Below, one piece after another: positions 1-11,500 of a stretch of DNA of 64,000 bases (within the stretch, counting starts at the first letter, position 1; each line of letters starts with the position of its first letter). The stretch is taken from assembly GCA_016714045.1 (NCBI GenBank), contig JADJNY010000001.1, forward strand, positions 744,001 through 808,000, written 5' to 3'. The notes below the pieces were generated by a model, which had not been told where the DNA came from, made no database searches, and worked only from the letters and a program-made list of their open reading frames with translations. This DNA is from Planctomycetota bacterium (lineage in GTDB: Bacteria > Planctomycetota > UBA1135 > GCA-002686595). The position numbers were made by a program, and so were the translations under genes.

Positions 1-2
1 CG

Positions 3-524
3 TTCGCCGCACCCTACGCCGGCAAGATTCTCCCGATGGACCTGCAGCAGCTCGGCGGCCGGCTCCTCTGCCAGAAGGACTCGTTCCTTTGTGCCGCGCG
101 CGGCGTCTCGGTCGGGATCGCGTTCCAGAAGCGCATCGGCGTCGGTCTCTTCGGCGGCGAGGGCTTCATCATGCAGAAGCTCGAAGGCGACGGCCTCGCG
201 TTCGTCCACGCCGGCGGCACCGTCCACGCGCTCGACCTCGCGCCCGGCGAGACGCTGCGGGTCGACACGGGCTGCATCGTCGCGCTGCAGCCGCAGGTCG
301 ACTTCGACATCCAGTTCGTCGGCGGGATCAAGACCGCGCTCTTCGGCGGCGAAGGGCTCTTCTTCGCCACGCTGCGCGGCCCCGGCCGGGTCTGGTTGCA
401 GTCCTTGCCGTTCTCGCGGCTCGCCGATCGCATCGTCACTGCGGCGCGCGGCGCGCGGCGCGAGGAGGGTTCCGTCCTCGACCGCGCCTTCGGGCTCGGG
501 AACCTGATCGACGGCGACAGCTGA
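3..524 (+). CDS. AIM24/TIGR00266-family protein, 5' partial
   Basis: The reading frame is open from base 3 and its start lies before the window. The visible 173 residues match the C-terminal two thirds of the AIM24 (TIGR00266) family: GGRLLCQKDSFLCAA, FFGGEGF-like LFGGEGFIMQKLEGDG, FVHAGG, LRVDTGCIVA, FDIQFVGGIK, LFGGEGLFFATL and VWLQSLPFSRLADRI follow in family order. These glycine-rich beta-helix-like proteins are widespread in bacteria. The mitochondrial member is linked to membrane organisation, and the bacterial function is unclear. There is no signal peptide in the visible part. The gene ends about 70 bp before the next gene on the same strand. Family assignment is firm; function is not. 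Confidence 0.85.
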   Translation, partial: FAAPYAGKILPMDLQQLGGRLLCQKDSFLCAARGVSVGIAFQKRIGVGLFGGEGFIMQKLEGDGLAFVHAGGTVHALDLAPGETLRVDTGCIVALQPQVDFDIQFVGGIKTALFGGEGLFFATLRGPGRVWLQSLPFSRLADRIVTAARGARREEGSVLDRAFGLGNLIDGDS

Positions 525-594
525 TCGTCGCGCACGCACCGGGTGCGCGCTCGGGGCTCGTGCTCGGGGCGCGCGCTGCCTACCCTGTGCGCCC

Positions 595-1503
595 GTGACG
601 CGTCCGAGTCTGTTCCCCGCGCCTGATTTCCCCGACTACGCGCTCGTCGACAGCGGAGCTGGGGAGAAGCTCGAGCGCTTCGGCCGCGTGCTCCTCCGCC
701 GGCCCGACCCGCAGGCCCTGTGGAAGCGCTCGGGCACCGACGCCGACTGGGCGCGCGCGGATCTCCTCTTCGTGCGCGAGTCCGACCGCGGCGGGCGATG
801 GGAGCCGGGCCCACGCGCTTCCGCCGAAGCGCGCCGCGGCGAGTGGACGATCGGCATCGGGACGGGCCGTTTCCTCGTGCGTCCGACGCCCTTCAAGCAC
901 GTCGGCGTGTTTCCGGAACAGCACGACAACTGGAACCTGGTCGCGCGCCTCGCGCGTTCGTTCGACTCCGCGCGGCCGCGCCTCCTGAACCTGTTCGGCT
1001 ACACGGGCGTCGCCAGCGTGCTCGCCGCGCAGGTGGGGTACGAGGTCACGCACGTCGACGCGTCGCGCACGTCGATCACGTGGGCGCGGGAGAACGCGGC
1101 CGCGTCCGGACTGCCGTCGGACGCGCTCCGCGTCCTCGTCGACGACGCGCTCGGGTTCGCGCGGCGCGAGGTCCGGCGCGCGGCTCGCTACCACGTCGTG
1201 CTGCTCGACCCGCCGCACTACGGGCGCGGGCCGAAGGGGGAAACGTGGCAGTTCGAGGATCACGTCGCCGAGCTCGTCGGCACGCTGCGTGAGCTGCTCC
1301 ACGAGCGAGCGCTCGTAGTGCTCTCGACCTACGCGATCGGTTGTTCGCCGCTGACGCTCGAGAACCTGCTCCTGGAGCTCGGCGCCGGAAACGTCGAGGC
1401 CGGGGAGCTCGGTCTCGCCGGGCCCGCGGGAGCCCGCGTCCTCCCCGCGGGGTTCTGCGCGCGTTGGACTCGCGGGGTCGCCGCGGGAGAGTCGCGTGCG
1501 TGA
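595..1503 (+). CDS. class I SAM-dependent methyltransferase, RlmI-like
   Basis: Protein of 302 residues starting at a GTG. The Rossmann core begins near residue 128 with LNLFGYTGV (motif I, SAM binding). An acidic HVDASRTSITWARENA segment follows, and LLDPPHYGRGPKGETW near residue 203 is the DPP-type motif IV of rRNA/tRNA base methyltransferases. This layout matches the Methyltrans_SAM (RlmI/RlmK-like) group that methylates rRNA cytosine or guanine, but the N-terminal PUA domain of RlmI is absent. The stop codon overlaps the start of the downstream pseudouridine synthase by 8 bp, so the two are probably co-translated RNA-modification genes. The exact target nucleotide cannot be read from sequence. 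Confidence 0.85.
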   Translation: MTRPSLFPAPDFPDYALVDSGAGEKLERFGRVLLRRPDPQALWKRSGTDADWARADLLFVRESDRGGRWEPGPRASAEARRGEWTIGIGTGRFLVRPTPFKHVGVFPEQHDNWNLVARLARSFDSARPRLLNLFGYTGVASVLAAQVGYEVTHVDASRTSITWARENAAASGLPSDALRVLVDDALGFARREVRRAARYHVVLLDPPHYGRGPKGETWQFEDHVAELVGTLRELLHERALVVLSTYAIGCSPLTLENLLLELGAGNVEAGELGLAGPAGARVLPAGFCARWTRGVAAGESRA

Positions 1504-2221
1504 ACTCGACGTGCTCGGCTGTGACAACCACCTGCTCGCCGTCCGCAAGCCCGCGGGGATGCCGGTCGTCCCCGATTCGAGCGCGGATGCGAGTCTGTTC
1601 GACGTCGCGCGCGCGTGGCTCGCGCGCGAGTTCGCGAAGCCCGGGAACGTCTTCCTGGGTGTCGTGCACCGCCTCGATCGCCCTGTTTCGGGCGTGGTGC
1701 TCTTCGCGCGCACGAGCAAGGCCGCCGCGCGTCTCTCCGAGCAGTGGCGAGCGCATCGCGCGGTGAAGACCTACTGGGCCGTGGGGGAGGGGCGGCCCAC
1801 GGCGGGTGAAGGAGAGCACGTCGAGCACCTCGCCAAGGACGAGGCCCGCAACGTCGTGCACGGCGTTCGCGCTGGCGCCCCCGGCGCGCGCGAGGCGCGC
1901 ACGCACTGGCGCGTGCTCGCAGCGGCTCACGGCCGGACGCTCTACGAGTTCCTCCCGCTGACGGGGCGGCCGCATCAACTGCGCCACTGCGCGCGCTCGC
2001 TCGGAACCCCGCTGCTCGGCGACCTCAAGTACGGCGCGCGAGAGGCGCTCGCCGATGCGTCCATCGCGCTTCACGCCGTGCGCCTCCGGGTTCGGCACCC
2101 GACCTTGGCCACCGATCGCACGTTCGCGTGTGCGCCGCCGCTCGCCCCGTGGTGGGACTTGGCGCACACCCAGGGGTGGTCCGAACCGACGCAGCGCGAC
2201 GAGCCGGTTCGAGACGGGTGA
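1496..2221 (+). CDS. RluA-family pseudouridine synthase
   Basis: Protein of 241 residues from a GTG start that overlaps the end of the preceding methyltransferase gene. It carries the RluA catalytic motif HRLDRPVSGVVLFARTSKAA near residues 57-76, with the catalytic Asp in HRLDR. The family motif GRPHQLRHCARSLGTPLLGD lies in the C-terminal half. The N-terminal S4 RNA-binding domain of RluC/RluD is missing, as in short single-domain members. It isomerises uridine to pseudouridine in rRNA or tRNA, and the site is not predictable. Pairing with a methyltransferase suggests a ribosomal RNA modification operon. Confidence 0.9.
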   Translation: MRELDVLGCDNHLLAVRKPAGMPVVPDSSADASLFDVARAWLAREFAKPGNVFLGVVHRLDRPVSGVVLFARTSKAAARLSEQWRAHRAVKTYWAVGEGRPTAGEGEHVEHLAKDEARNVVHGVRAGAPGAREARTHWRVLAAAHGRTLYEFLPLTGRPHQLRHCARSLGTPLLGDLKYGAREALADASIALHAVRLRVRHPTLATDRTFACAPPLAPWWDLAHTQGWSEPTQRDEPVRDG

Positions 2222-2431
2222 GCGCTCGCGACCGTACCGAGCTCCGCGCGGCGACCCACGCGGTCGCGGCTGGCGATTTCGCTTCACCGCTCCGCGAGGA
2301 TTCCTTCGGTTCCTTTTCAGTTCTCGCGACCTCCCGTGTCCCGGACTCGGCTGCTCCGCGCATTCCCCGCTCGCTCACGAGCCGCGCTTCCTCGCGGTCC
2401 ACGAGCGCAGCCTTCCCCGCTGGAGTCCGCC

Positions 2432-3175
2432 ATGTCCTCCCTCCTCCGCTCCGCCTCTCTTCTCCTCGCTTCGGTCCTCGCCCTGCCCGCGCTCGCCAAC
2501 GCGCAGCGCCTCGAACCCGCCTCGTCCGCCCGAGGGCTGCGCCCGATCCCGATCGAGCTCTCCGGCCCCGGGGCCGGGACGATCGTGCTGCCCGGCAGCG
2601 TGCCCGGCGCGCTGCGGGCGATCCTCGCTGACGCACGCGGTGAGGTCGCGCTCCAACTCGAGGCCGAGGTGATCCCGTACTCCTTCTTGCTCGAGCACAA
2701 CCCGGCCGGCGCGATCCAGGGCGGCCTCTACACGATCGTCGCGCCGGAGTCCGTGGACGAGCCCGTGCTCCTCGCCGAGGTCGTCGGGGAGTGGGGGATC
2801 GATGACGAGGGGTACGGCCTGCTGACGGGCCTTTTCCTGCGTCCGGCCGCTGGAGCGGAACCCCAGATCGCGGGCGTGCTCGAGGGTGGCTTCCGCGTCG
2901 ACTACCACGTGCCGGCCGAGATCGCGCCGCCCTTCTACGCCGAGCGTCCCGTGGACGTCCCCGCGTCCGCCGTGTCCGTGGTTCGCGCTGGGTCGGCGCA
3001 CGCTGCCTCGGTCGAGCTGAATCCGGAGCATCCGCCCCTCCCGCTGCAGCAGCCCGGTGCGGTTTCGGAACGCCGCGCAGCCGACGTCGCGCCGGACGCC
3101 CCGCGCATCGTGGTCGACACGATGGCCCCGCAGCTCGTCGGGCGGATCCGGCTCCTCTGGACTCTCTACCTCTGA
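2432..3175 (+). CDS. secreted hypothetical protein
   Basis: I chose the ATG at 2432 because it gives a clean Sec signal peptide: positive MSSLLR, then a hydrophobic stretch (ASLLLASVLALPALA) and a likely cleavage site after ANA. The mature part of about 225 residues has no motif I recognise. It is rich in Ala, Pro, Glu and Val, with a mid-region reading VGEWGIDDEGYGLLTGLFLRP. A longer in-frame extension upstream exists but lacks a plausible start signal. A strong intrinsic terminator follows about 65 bp after the stop, so this is probably a single-gene unit exported to the periplasm or surface. Confidence 0.65.
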   Translation: MSSLLRSASLLLASVLALPALANAQRLEPASSARGLRPIPIELSGPGAGTIVLPGSVPGALRAILADARGEVALQLEAEVIPYSFLLEHNPAGAIQGGLYTIVAPESVDEPVLLAEVVGEWGIDDEGYGLLTGLFLRPAAGAEPQIAGVLEGGFRVDYHVPAEIAPPFYAERPVDVPASAVSVVRAGSAHAASVELNPEHPPLPLQQPGAVSERRAADVAPDAPRIVVDTMAPQLVGRIRLLWTLYL

Positions 3176-3183
3176 CCACGGAC

Positions 3184-3203
3184 GGGCCGTCGGGGGACGG
3201 CCC
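3184..3203 (+). other. hairpin downstream of the secreted protein gene
   Basis: An 8-bp perfect stem, GGGCCGTC/GACGGCCC, closes a GGGG loop 8 bp after the stop at 3175. There is no T tract. It may assist 3' end formation together with the stronger hairpin 40 bp further on. Confidence 0.45.
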
Positions 3204-3240
3204 GCTCCGGAAGCGGGGAGCGGATCCATGATCCGCTCGA

Positions 3241-3280
3241 GGCGCGGGAGGTGCGCAAGCGCCTCCCGCGCCGTTTTGTT
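3241..3280 (+). terminator. Rho-independent terminator
   Basis: A long perfect stem runs from 3241-3251 to 3262-3272 (GGCGCGGGAGG with CCTCCCGCGCC). It extends inward through a wobble pair and two G-C pairs to a GCAA tetraloop. The sequence GTTTTGTT follows immediately. The T-rich tail lies on the + side only, so it terminates the gene ending at 3175 rather than the convergent minus-strand gene ending at 3347. Confidence 0.85.
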
Positions 3281-3326
3281 GGCGCGGGGAGAACGGTCCG
3301 CGTCATCCGACGCCCGTGCTTTTGCC

Positions 3327-4260
3327 GCCGCGCGCGTCGCACTCGCCTACCACACGACGACGAGCCCGTTCGTGATGTTGTACGTGGCGGGCGGGCAGAA
3401 CGCCGCCGCCGCGTTGCGGTAGTAGGTCTGGTAGAAGCGCGTCGACGCGCTGCCCGGCACGACGCCGCCGCGCACGGAGACGCTCGGGTTGCCGACCTCG
3501 GGGTAGCTCGCGCTCCCGCCCAGCGTCGGCTTGCTCCCCAAGCGGATCAGCGCGCCGTCCACGCAGCGCACGCCGTCGCCGAACACGATCCCGCCCGTGC
3601 GCTGGTCGCCCTGCAGGAAGATCGCTGCCACCGAGGACACCGACGGCATCCCGCTCGACGACAGCACCAGCGTGTCGGGGTTCGTCGCGCCGCTCCACGT
3701 GAGCCGCGCTCCCGTCGCGTTCACCGAGTTCGCGCAACCGCGCCCCGCGCCGCCCACGTTGCCGCACGGGCAGGCCACGGTCACCTGCGCGTCGAGCCCG
3801 TCGCCCGCGCAGAAGCTCGTGATCGCACCCAGCTGACAGGCGTCGGGGATCCCGTCCAGGTTGCCGTCCGTCGCCGCGCCCGAGGCGATGTCGCACGCGT
3901 CGGGGATCTGGTTCAGGTCGCAGTCGGAGGCACCCGCTGCGAGCTCGCACGCGTCGCCTTCCTGGTCATTGTCGCAGTCCGCCTGCGTCGGGTTCGCGAT
4001 CGCGACGCAGTTGTCACACGTCCCCGCGACCGTCGCCGTCCTGGTCGAGCTGGTTAGCGCTCGACACCGTCGGACACAGGTCGCAGGCGTCGCCGAAGGC
4101 ATCGCCGTCTGCGTTGGCCTGGTTCGCGTTCGCGAGCGCGACGCAGTTGTCGATGCAGTCCGCCACCGTGTCGCCGTCGGTGTCCGTGTCCGGCACGCCG
4201 CAGCCGCACTGACCCGGAGACGCCTTCTGCGCATCGAACGGGCAGCCGTCCGCGAGGTCC
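3327..4260. repeat. left arm of ~0.93 kb inverted repeat
   Basis: Reading the minus strand from about 4260 to 3327 gives nearly the same sequence as the plus strand from about 12220 to 13153. The repeat covers the whole C-terminal domain of both giant genes, the stop codon and about 20 bp beyond it, up to the shared GACGCGCGCGGC. By translation I see only a few substitutions (for example SSS/AAS, TGG/TSG and DCD/DCN) plus the 2-bp deletion described under the M6 gene. The identity beyond the stop codon indicates recent duplication or gene conversion rather than selection on the protein alone. Confidence 0.9.
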
Positions 4261-7200
4261 GGCGTGCCGTCGTTGTCGTCGTCCGAGTCGCACGCGTCGC
4301 CGTCGGCGTCGCCGTCGTTGTTGGCCTGGTTCGTGTTCGCAACGAGCGGGCAGTTGTCGGTCACGTCCGCAACCGTGTCGTTGTCGTCGTCCGCGTCGCA
4401 CACGTCGCCCTGCACATCGCCGTCCGTGTTCGTCTGGTTCGTGTTCGCGACCAGCGGGCAGTTGTCGGTCACGTCCGCAACCGTGTCGTTGTCGTCGTCC
4501 GCATCGCACACGTCGCCGTCGGCGTCGCCGTCGTTGTTGGCCTGGTCCGTGTTCGCGACGAGCGGGCAGTTGTCGGTCACGTCGGCAACGGTGTCGTTGT
4601 CGTCGTCCGCGTCGCACACGTCGCCGTCGGCGTCGCCGTCGTTGTTGGCTTGGTTCGTGTTCGCGACGAGCGGGCAGTTGTCGCTCGCGTCGGCAACGGT
4701 GTCGTTGTCGTCGTCCGTATCGCAGACGTCGCCCTGCGCATCGCCGTCCGTGTTCGTCTGGTTCGTGTTCGCGACGAGCGGGCAGTTGTCGGTCACGTCC
4801 GCAACGGTGTCGTTGTCGTCGTCCGCATCGCAGACGTCGCCCTGCGTATCGCCGTCCGTGTTCGTCTGGTTCGTGTTCGCGACCAGCGGGCAGTTGTCGG
4901 TCACGTCCGCAACGGTGTCGTTGTCGTCGTCCGCATCGCAGACGTCGCCCTGCGTATCGCCGTCCGTGTTCGTCTGGTTCGTGTTCGCGACCAGCGGGCA
5001 GTTGTCGCTCGCGTCCGCAACGGTGTCGTTGTCGTCGTCCGCGTCGCACACGTCACCCTGCGCATCGCCGTCGTTGTTGGCCTGGTTCGTGTTCGCGACG
5101 AGCGGGCAGTTGTCGCTCGCATCGGCAACGGTGTCGTTGTCGTCGTCCGCGTCGCACACGTCGCCCTGCGCATCGCCGTCCGTGTTCGTCTGGTTCGTGT
5201 TCGCAACGAGTGGGCAGTTGTCGCTCACGTCCGCAACGGTGTCGTTGTCGTCGTCCGCATCGCACACGTCGCCCTGCGCGTCGCCGTCGTTGTTCGCCTG
5301 GTTCGCGTTCGCGACGAGCGGGCAGTTGTCGCTCACGTCCGCAACGGTGTCGTTGTCGTCGTCCGCGTCGCACACGTCGCCCTGCGCATCGCCGTCCGTG
5401 TTCGTCTGGTTCGTGTTCGCAACGAGTGGGCAGTTGTCGCTCACGTCCGCAACGGTGTCGTTGTCGTCGTCCGCATCGCAGACGTCACCCTGCGCATCGC
5501 CGTCGTTGTTCGCCTGGTTCGCGTTCGCGACGAGCGGGCAGTTGTCGCTCACGTCCGCAACGGTGTCGTTGTCGTCGTCCGCATCGCACACGTCGCCCTG
5601 CGCGTCGCCGTCGTTGTTCGCCTGGTTCGCGTTCGCGACGAGCGGGCAGTTGTCGCTCACGTCCGCAACGGTGTCGTTGTCGTCGTCCGCATCGCAGACG
5701 TCACCCTGCGCATCGCCGTCGTTGTTCGCCTGGTTCGCGTTCGCGACGAGCGGGCAGTTGTCGCTCCCGTCGACGACCCCGTCTCCGTCCGTGTCCGCGA
5801 CCGCGCCGACCACGATCGTGAGCGCCCGTTGGTCATATCGATTCGCCGCATCGGTGACGCGGATCGAGGGCGAGTACGTCCCCGCGACCGTAGGCGTTCC
5901 CGAAAGCACGCCGCCCGAAGAGAGCGTCATCCCCGGCGGCAGCGCCGACCCCGTCCGCGTGAACAGCAGCGTGTGCGCGTTCGCGAGGCTCGCCTGCGCA
6001 TCGTGCGTCGACGGCTGGGCGAAGAGCGCGGCGCGACCGCCTCCCAGTCCGACCGTCGGCGTCAGGCCACCGTTCCCGGAGCCGTACTCGAAGCGGATCC
6101 GGCCGTCGGAGTGGAGGCGCACCGCGAAGTTGCACGGAGTGCCCCCGGCGACCGTCTCGGCCGCCCACCGGATCCGGACCTCGCCGGGCACGGAGGTGTC
6201 GACGAAGATGTTCTCGGCTCCCAGGTCCGTGCGCAGGTCGTCCCAGAGCGGCGCGATCCGCCATCCAAACCGCAACCAGTCCGGGCGGTTGCCGAACTCC
6301 GGCGCGGTCGGCGTGAATTCGATGAACCCGTTCGAGCTCACCCACACCGTCGTGTACGTGCGCTCGAAGTACGGAAACGCGAAGGGGAGCGTGAGGGACC
6401 ACACCGAATCGTCGGCGCGCCAGTTCTGCGCGGTGCCGCCGAGTTGGAAGGTCTGAGTGCCGAGGTCCGTCGTCGTGTAGCTCGGCAAGGCGACGTACTC
6501 AGACCAGGTCCTCGGCGTGGTTCCGCCGGAGGCCGCAAGGTTGAGCGTGTAGGGCGCGCCGAGCGTCGCGTTCGGAGCCGTGGTCGTCCCGATCGTCGGA
6601 CCCGTGGCGTTCACGAGCGTGAACGCCATGTTCGCGCTCGACGCGCCGATCCCTTGGAGCGTGTTCCCATTGTCGACGATCGTCCCGCCTTGATACGCCT
6701 TCGAATTCGGCGTCGTGGCCGGACCGAGTGTCGTCGTGCCTCCGCTCCGGTAGACGTCGCCTGAATCGCCGCGTCCCTGGTTACGCTCGAGGTTGTAGTT
6801 CCCGTCCGCCTGGAGCAGCGCCACGCGGTAGTGCCGACCGTTGCCGGGCCAGCCCGATTGCCCCGGATACCCTTCGTCGTTGTTGGGCGTGTTCTCGGAG
6901 TAGCTCCCCTTGCCCTCGTCGACGTGCCAGATCGCGAGACCGCCCTGCGGAAGCTGGAGATCGAAGCCGGTGCGCTGGCGATTCTCGATCAGCAGGTACT
7001 CGCCCGGCGGGTAGCCGCTGTCGAGTTTGAAAACCGTCGCATTCGTCTCGACCTGCGGCGCGTTCGCGGCGCCCGGCAGGAGCAGCTGGGGCACGACCCA
7101 CCCGAGCTTCGTCTTGCACCACGCGGACATGTGCGACGGATACTGCTGCGAACCGTCGAAGCCCCACGAGCCCGCGGCCATCAAACACCAGTTGCCGATT

Positions 7201-8300
7201 CCCTGGCTGTTCGAGCCGATCCCGCCCGTGTCGTACAGGTCGGGCAGCCCGAAGAAGTGACCGAGCTCGTGACACACGACGCCGATGCGCCCCGGTCCGG
7301 AACCGGACGTGCCCCAGAGTCCGGGGGAGATGTTGTAGTCGCGCACACGGACGCCCTCTGCGGACGTCCAGTCGGGGATCTCCCACTTGTGTGACCAGAT
7401 GCGATCGACGTAGTTCGTGCCGTACTGGTCCGTTCCGGTCCACTCGGCTCCGTATCCGGAATGGAGGAACGTGATCGCGTCGATCCAGCCGTCGCCATCC
7501 TGGTCGAACTGCGCGAAGTCGACGCTCGCATCCGCGAGGGCGAGACCGTCCTGGATCAGGTCCCACGTCAGCGTGGTGAGCCCCGAGTTCCCATTGGCGT
7601 AGTACTGCTCGGTGTGCGGGAGGTCGAGCCAGCCGACGACCGTCGAGTCGATCGTGAACTGACCGTACGACATCTCGAGGTAGTGGTCCTTCACACTTCC
7701 CGTCGGCGCGAGCGTCGGGCTCCCGCCCGGGGCGTTCATGATCGTGTTCACGTCCGCCGCGCTCGGCAGCGTCCGGTTCTGTCCCGTCGGCCCGTGGTTC
7801 GAGAAGCGCAGCAGGAGCACGAGGTTCTTCACCGTGCCGCTGCCGATGCCGAAGGCCGTCGTCGGGTTCTGCGGGGCGGGTGCGAGCTGTGCTCCGTGTC
7901 CCGCACCGTGCCCCGTCGCGCCGGCCGGACTCGTCCGCACGAGCCCATGCGGAGCCACGCGCGGTCGGGGGTGTCGCGCTCGCTGCGCGCGGTGCGGATC
8001 GTCCGCTCCAAGGGCGATCCCTTGCGGAGCGAGGCGTCCATCCGGAGCGAGGTCCGCGTACTCGAAGCGCTCCCCGTTGCGGACGAGCGCGACGCCCTCG
8101 TCGTCCTCGTACCAGAACCCGTACGCGTCGCCACGCAGGTAGAGCGTGTGCGCGGATCCATCCACGCCGTCGGCGCGAATCGGCGCAGGATTCAGCGGGA
8201 ACACGCAGTCTTGGACCGCGGGGGCCAGACACGGAAACGCAAGAGCCACGGCGACCGCGTGGAGGACGCGAGTCGGGCGGCGCGATTGGCGCTCGTTCAT
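3347..8300 (-). CDS. secreted M6-family metalloprotease with TSP3 repeats, frameshifted near its C-terminus
   Basis: The start is the ATG at 8300, giving a signal peptide with core VAVALAFPCLAPAVQ. A peptidase M6 (immune inhibitor A-like) domain follows, with the zinc motif HELGHFFGLPDLYD near residue 345. After it come a beta-sandwich with WVSSNGFIEFTP, a putative Ig segment (LPPGMTLSSGGVLSGTPT), 14 calcium-binding TSP3-type repeats of 36 residues, and the FCAGDG...CPCGN C-terminal domain. The frame is broken at 4014-4016 (TGA). Compared with the twin copy at 12460, two bases (CG of TGTGCGAC) are missing, so the last ~220 residues lie in another frame (3347 to about 4015). Either the protein loses its C-terminal, probably surface-targeting, domain or the sequence has an error. 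Role by family: extracellular proteolysis. Confidence 0.85.
4251..5762 (-). repeat. TSP3 array, 14 units of 108 bp
   Basis: Fourteen tandem units of exactly 36 codons, each built on DNCPLVAN-NQ-N-DGD--GDVCDADDDNDTVAD. Unit variants (ANQANN, TNQTNT, AQGD, ADGD, TQGD) are interspersed, showing unit shuffling. The Asp-rich loops and the Cys of each unit are the calcium-binding and disulfide features of thrombospondin type 3 repeats, which make stiff extracellular stalks. The same unit types occur in the divergent gene at 11146-12227. Confidence 0.92.
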
Positions 8301-8558
8301 CGGGGGGACTTCGGAACCGGAGAGTGAGCGTGCGCCTGGGGCGCGCACGCAGGGGCCGTGCTGCGAGCGGTTCGACGGAGCCTACCTCCCTCTCGGTTCC
8401 CGCGCATCGAGTTCTTCCTTCGACTCCCCGCGAAGTCCGCGTCGCGGCGCCCGGGGTAGGCTTCGGATCGGACCCGTGCCCGAGTTCGCGAGCTCGTGTT
8501 AACCTCCGAAGGCTCGCGTCTTTGCCCCCCCTCCGGAAATCGATTCCGACACGACACC
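8301..8558. promoter_or_regulatory. divergent intergenic region
   Basis: A 258-bp gap separates the start codons of the two divergent giant secreted genes, so promoters for both must lie here. It contains a comparatively AT-richer patch around 8401-8430. I cannot point to convincing -35/-10 boxes or a repeat that would be an operator. Shared control is inferred from arrangement only. Confidence 0.4.
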
Positions 8559-11500
8559 ATGGCCCTCTCGAACACGACGCGCGCCGCCGCATTGGTCTTC
8601 GCCTGTCTCCTCCCGACCGTGGCGGCCGAGGCGCAAGGGGCCGACAACTGCGCGACACCGACCTCGATCACCGGCACGGGTAGCTTCGCGTTCAACAACG
8701 CGGCCGCGACCCAGGGAACGCAGGGGCAGGGCCAGGCCCTCTGCAACTACTTCGGCCAGACGTCGATCGCGCACGACGTATGGTTCAGTTGGACCGCGAC
8801 GGCGACCGGCTCCGCGACGTTGACGACGTGCGGCCTCACGAGCGTCGACACGAAGATCGCGATCTACTCGGGCAATGGATGCCCCGCGGCAGCGCCGCTC
8901 GCCTGCGCGGACGACGCATGTGGCGGCCTGCAAACGGAGTTGAGCTGGGCCATCACGGCTGGACAGCAGTACACGATTCAACTCGGCACCTACTTCTCCG
9001 CCGCAGGTGGGAGCGGGACGTTCAACCTCTCGACCTCGACCACGCCACCGCCGACGTGCCCGGAAACGACGGGACCGGACGTGATCGTCGGCGACATCAC
9101 CGGGCCGCAGAACTACACGGCGAGCGGAACGCTCGAGGCCCTCGCCCTCGGCACGTACTCCTGCAACATCGGATCACAGACGATCAACTGGTTCTCGACG
9201 GACAACCGTCACCCGGTGATCGGCGGGTCGCTGTACCGCTACAAGCTCGTCAACGGCTCGGGGCGCTTCGAACAGATCGGCCAGAGCTGGCTGAAGCACG
9301 GTTTCCTCGCGCTGGCGAACACGTTGTGCTGCCCGACGTGCACGAACCCCGGCACGGGAACGCTGCTCGGCATCGGCTGCGCGGACCCCTACACGGCGGC
9401 GCGCAACGGAACCCAGAGCGGGCTCGGCCCCAAGTTCCCCGTCAACCCGCACACGGGTGTGTTCTCCAACACCTACCCGCATCCGTCGGGCGGGAACAAC
9501 GGCCGCATTCAGGTCGACGTCGCCGACTTGGAGGTCACGGGCGGCACGAACACCACGCGCTACTTCAGCGAAGCGATGTACGTCACACAGGACGACGCTG
9601 CGGCGAACAACGCAGACAACAACGCCTCCTACCGTGAGACGACGACGACGGTCGCCGGGGGAGCCTGGACTTTCGCCTTCGGCGCCACGACGGTGCGCAA
9701 GGACGCCGCGATCCGCGCCTGGAAGGTCGTCGACCCGAGCGTGACCCTGGTCAACGTGCCGATCTCCGAGGGTTCGACCGCGCCCTACGACGGCACGGGG
9801 CTGATGGTCCTCGGCTTCAAGTCGACGAACCTCGGTGGCGGTCAGTGGCACTACGAGTACGCGCTCTTCAACATGAACAGCGAGCGCGGCGGACAGTCCT
9901 TTTCGATTCCGATCCCGAGCGGCGTCAGCGTGACGAACATCGGGTTCCACGACGTCGCCTATCGAGGCGGCGACGGAAGCGCTGGTGTCGATGTCGACGG
10001 CACGGATTGGACGTCCTCGCTCTCGGGTGGAGCCCTCACCTGGAGCACGCAGACCTTCGCTCAGAACGCGAACGCGCTCCGCTGGGGCACGCTCTACAAC
10101 TTCCGCTTCGACGCGAACGTCGCTCCGAGCTCGGGAACGGCCACGATCGGCCTGTTCAAGACGCCTGGAAGCCAGCCCGTGTCCGGCGTCGACGTGCCGA
10201 CCGGCAACGCGAACGACCTCGACGGCGACGGTGTGGTCAACGCCTCGGACAACTGCCCCTCCATCGCGAATCCCTCGCAGGTGAACGGCGACGGCGACGC
10301 GCTCGGCGATGGCTGCGACAACTGCGTCGCCGTCGCGAACAACGACCAACTCGACTCGGATGCCGACACGATCGGCAATGCCTGCGACAACTGCGCGTCG
10401 GTCGCGAACGTGAACCAAGCCAATGGCGACGGCGACGCCTTCGGCGACGCGTGCGACAACTGCGTCGGCATCGCGAACAACACGCAGGCGAACGGGGACG
10501 CGGACGCGTTTGGCGACGCCTGCGACAACTGCCCGTCCGTCTCGAATGCCAGTCAGGCCAACCAGGACGGCGACTCGTTCGGAGATGCGTGCGACAACTG
10601 CGCCAGCATCGCGAACAACACGCAGACGAACGGCGACGGCGATGCGCTCGGCGACGCCTGCGACAACTGCCCGTCCGTGACGAACGCGAACCAGGCCAAT
10701 GCCGACGGGGATGCGTTCGGGGACCTGTGCGACAACTGCGTCGCCGTCGCGAACACGAACCAGTCCAACGCCGACGCAGACCTCTTCGGGGATGTCTGCG
10801 ACAACTGCGTCAGCGTGCCCAACAACACGCAGTCGAACGGGGACGCCGACGCGCTCGGCGACGTCTGCGACAACTGCCCGGCGGTCACGAACGCGAACCA
10901 AGCCAACGGTGACGGCGATGCGTTCGGCGATGTCTGCGACAACTGCGTCGCGGTGGCGAACAACACCCAGGCGAACGGAGACGCGGACGCGCTCGGCGAT
11001 GCCTGCGACAACTGTCCTTCCGTGACGAACGCGAATCAGGCCAATGCCGACGCCGACCTGGTCGGTGACGCCTGCGACAACTGCGTCACGGCGGCGAAAC
11101 AACTCGCAAGCCAACGGAGACACGGATGCGCTCGGCGACGCGTGCGACAACTGCCCGCTCGTCGCGAACACGAACCAGGCGAACAACGACGGCGACGCGC
11201 AGGGCGACGTGTGCGATGCGGACGACGACAACGACACCGTTGCGGACGTGAGCGACAACTGCCCACTCGTTGCGAACACGAACCAGACGAACACGGACGG
11301 CGATGCGCAGGGCGACGTCTGCGATACGGACGACGACAACGACACCGTTGCCGACGCGAGCGACAACTGCCCGCTCGTCGCGAACGCGAACCAGGCGAAC
11401 AACGACGGCGATGCGCAGGGTGACGTGTGCGACGCGGACGACGACAACGACACCGTTGCGGACGCGAGCGACAACTGCCCGCTGGTCGCGAACACGAACC

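Noticed and set aside
3861..6764. Plus-strand open frame over the M6 protease gene
   Set aside because: Its Val/Arg repeat is the antisense translation of the 108-bp TSP3 units; no start signal or function.
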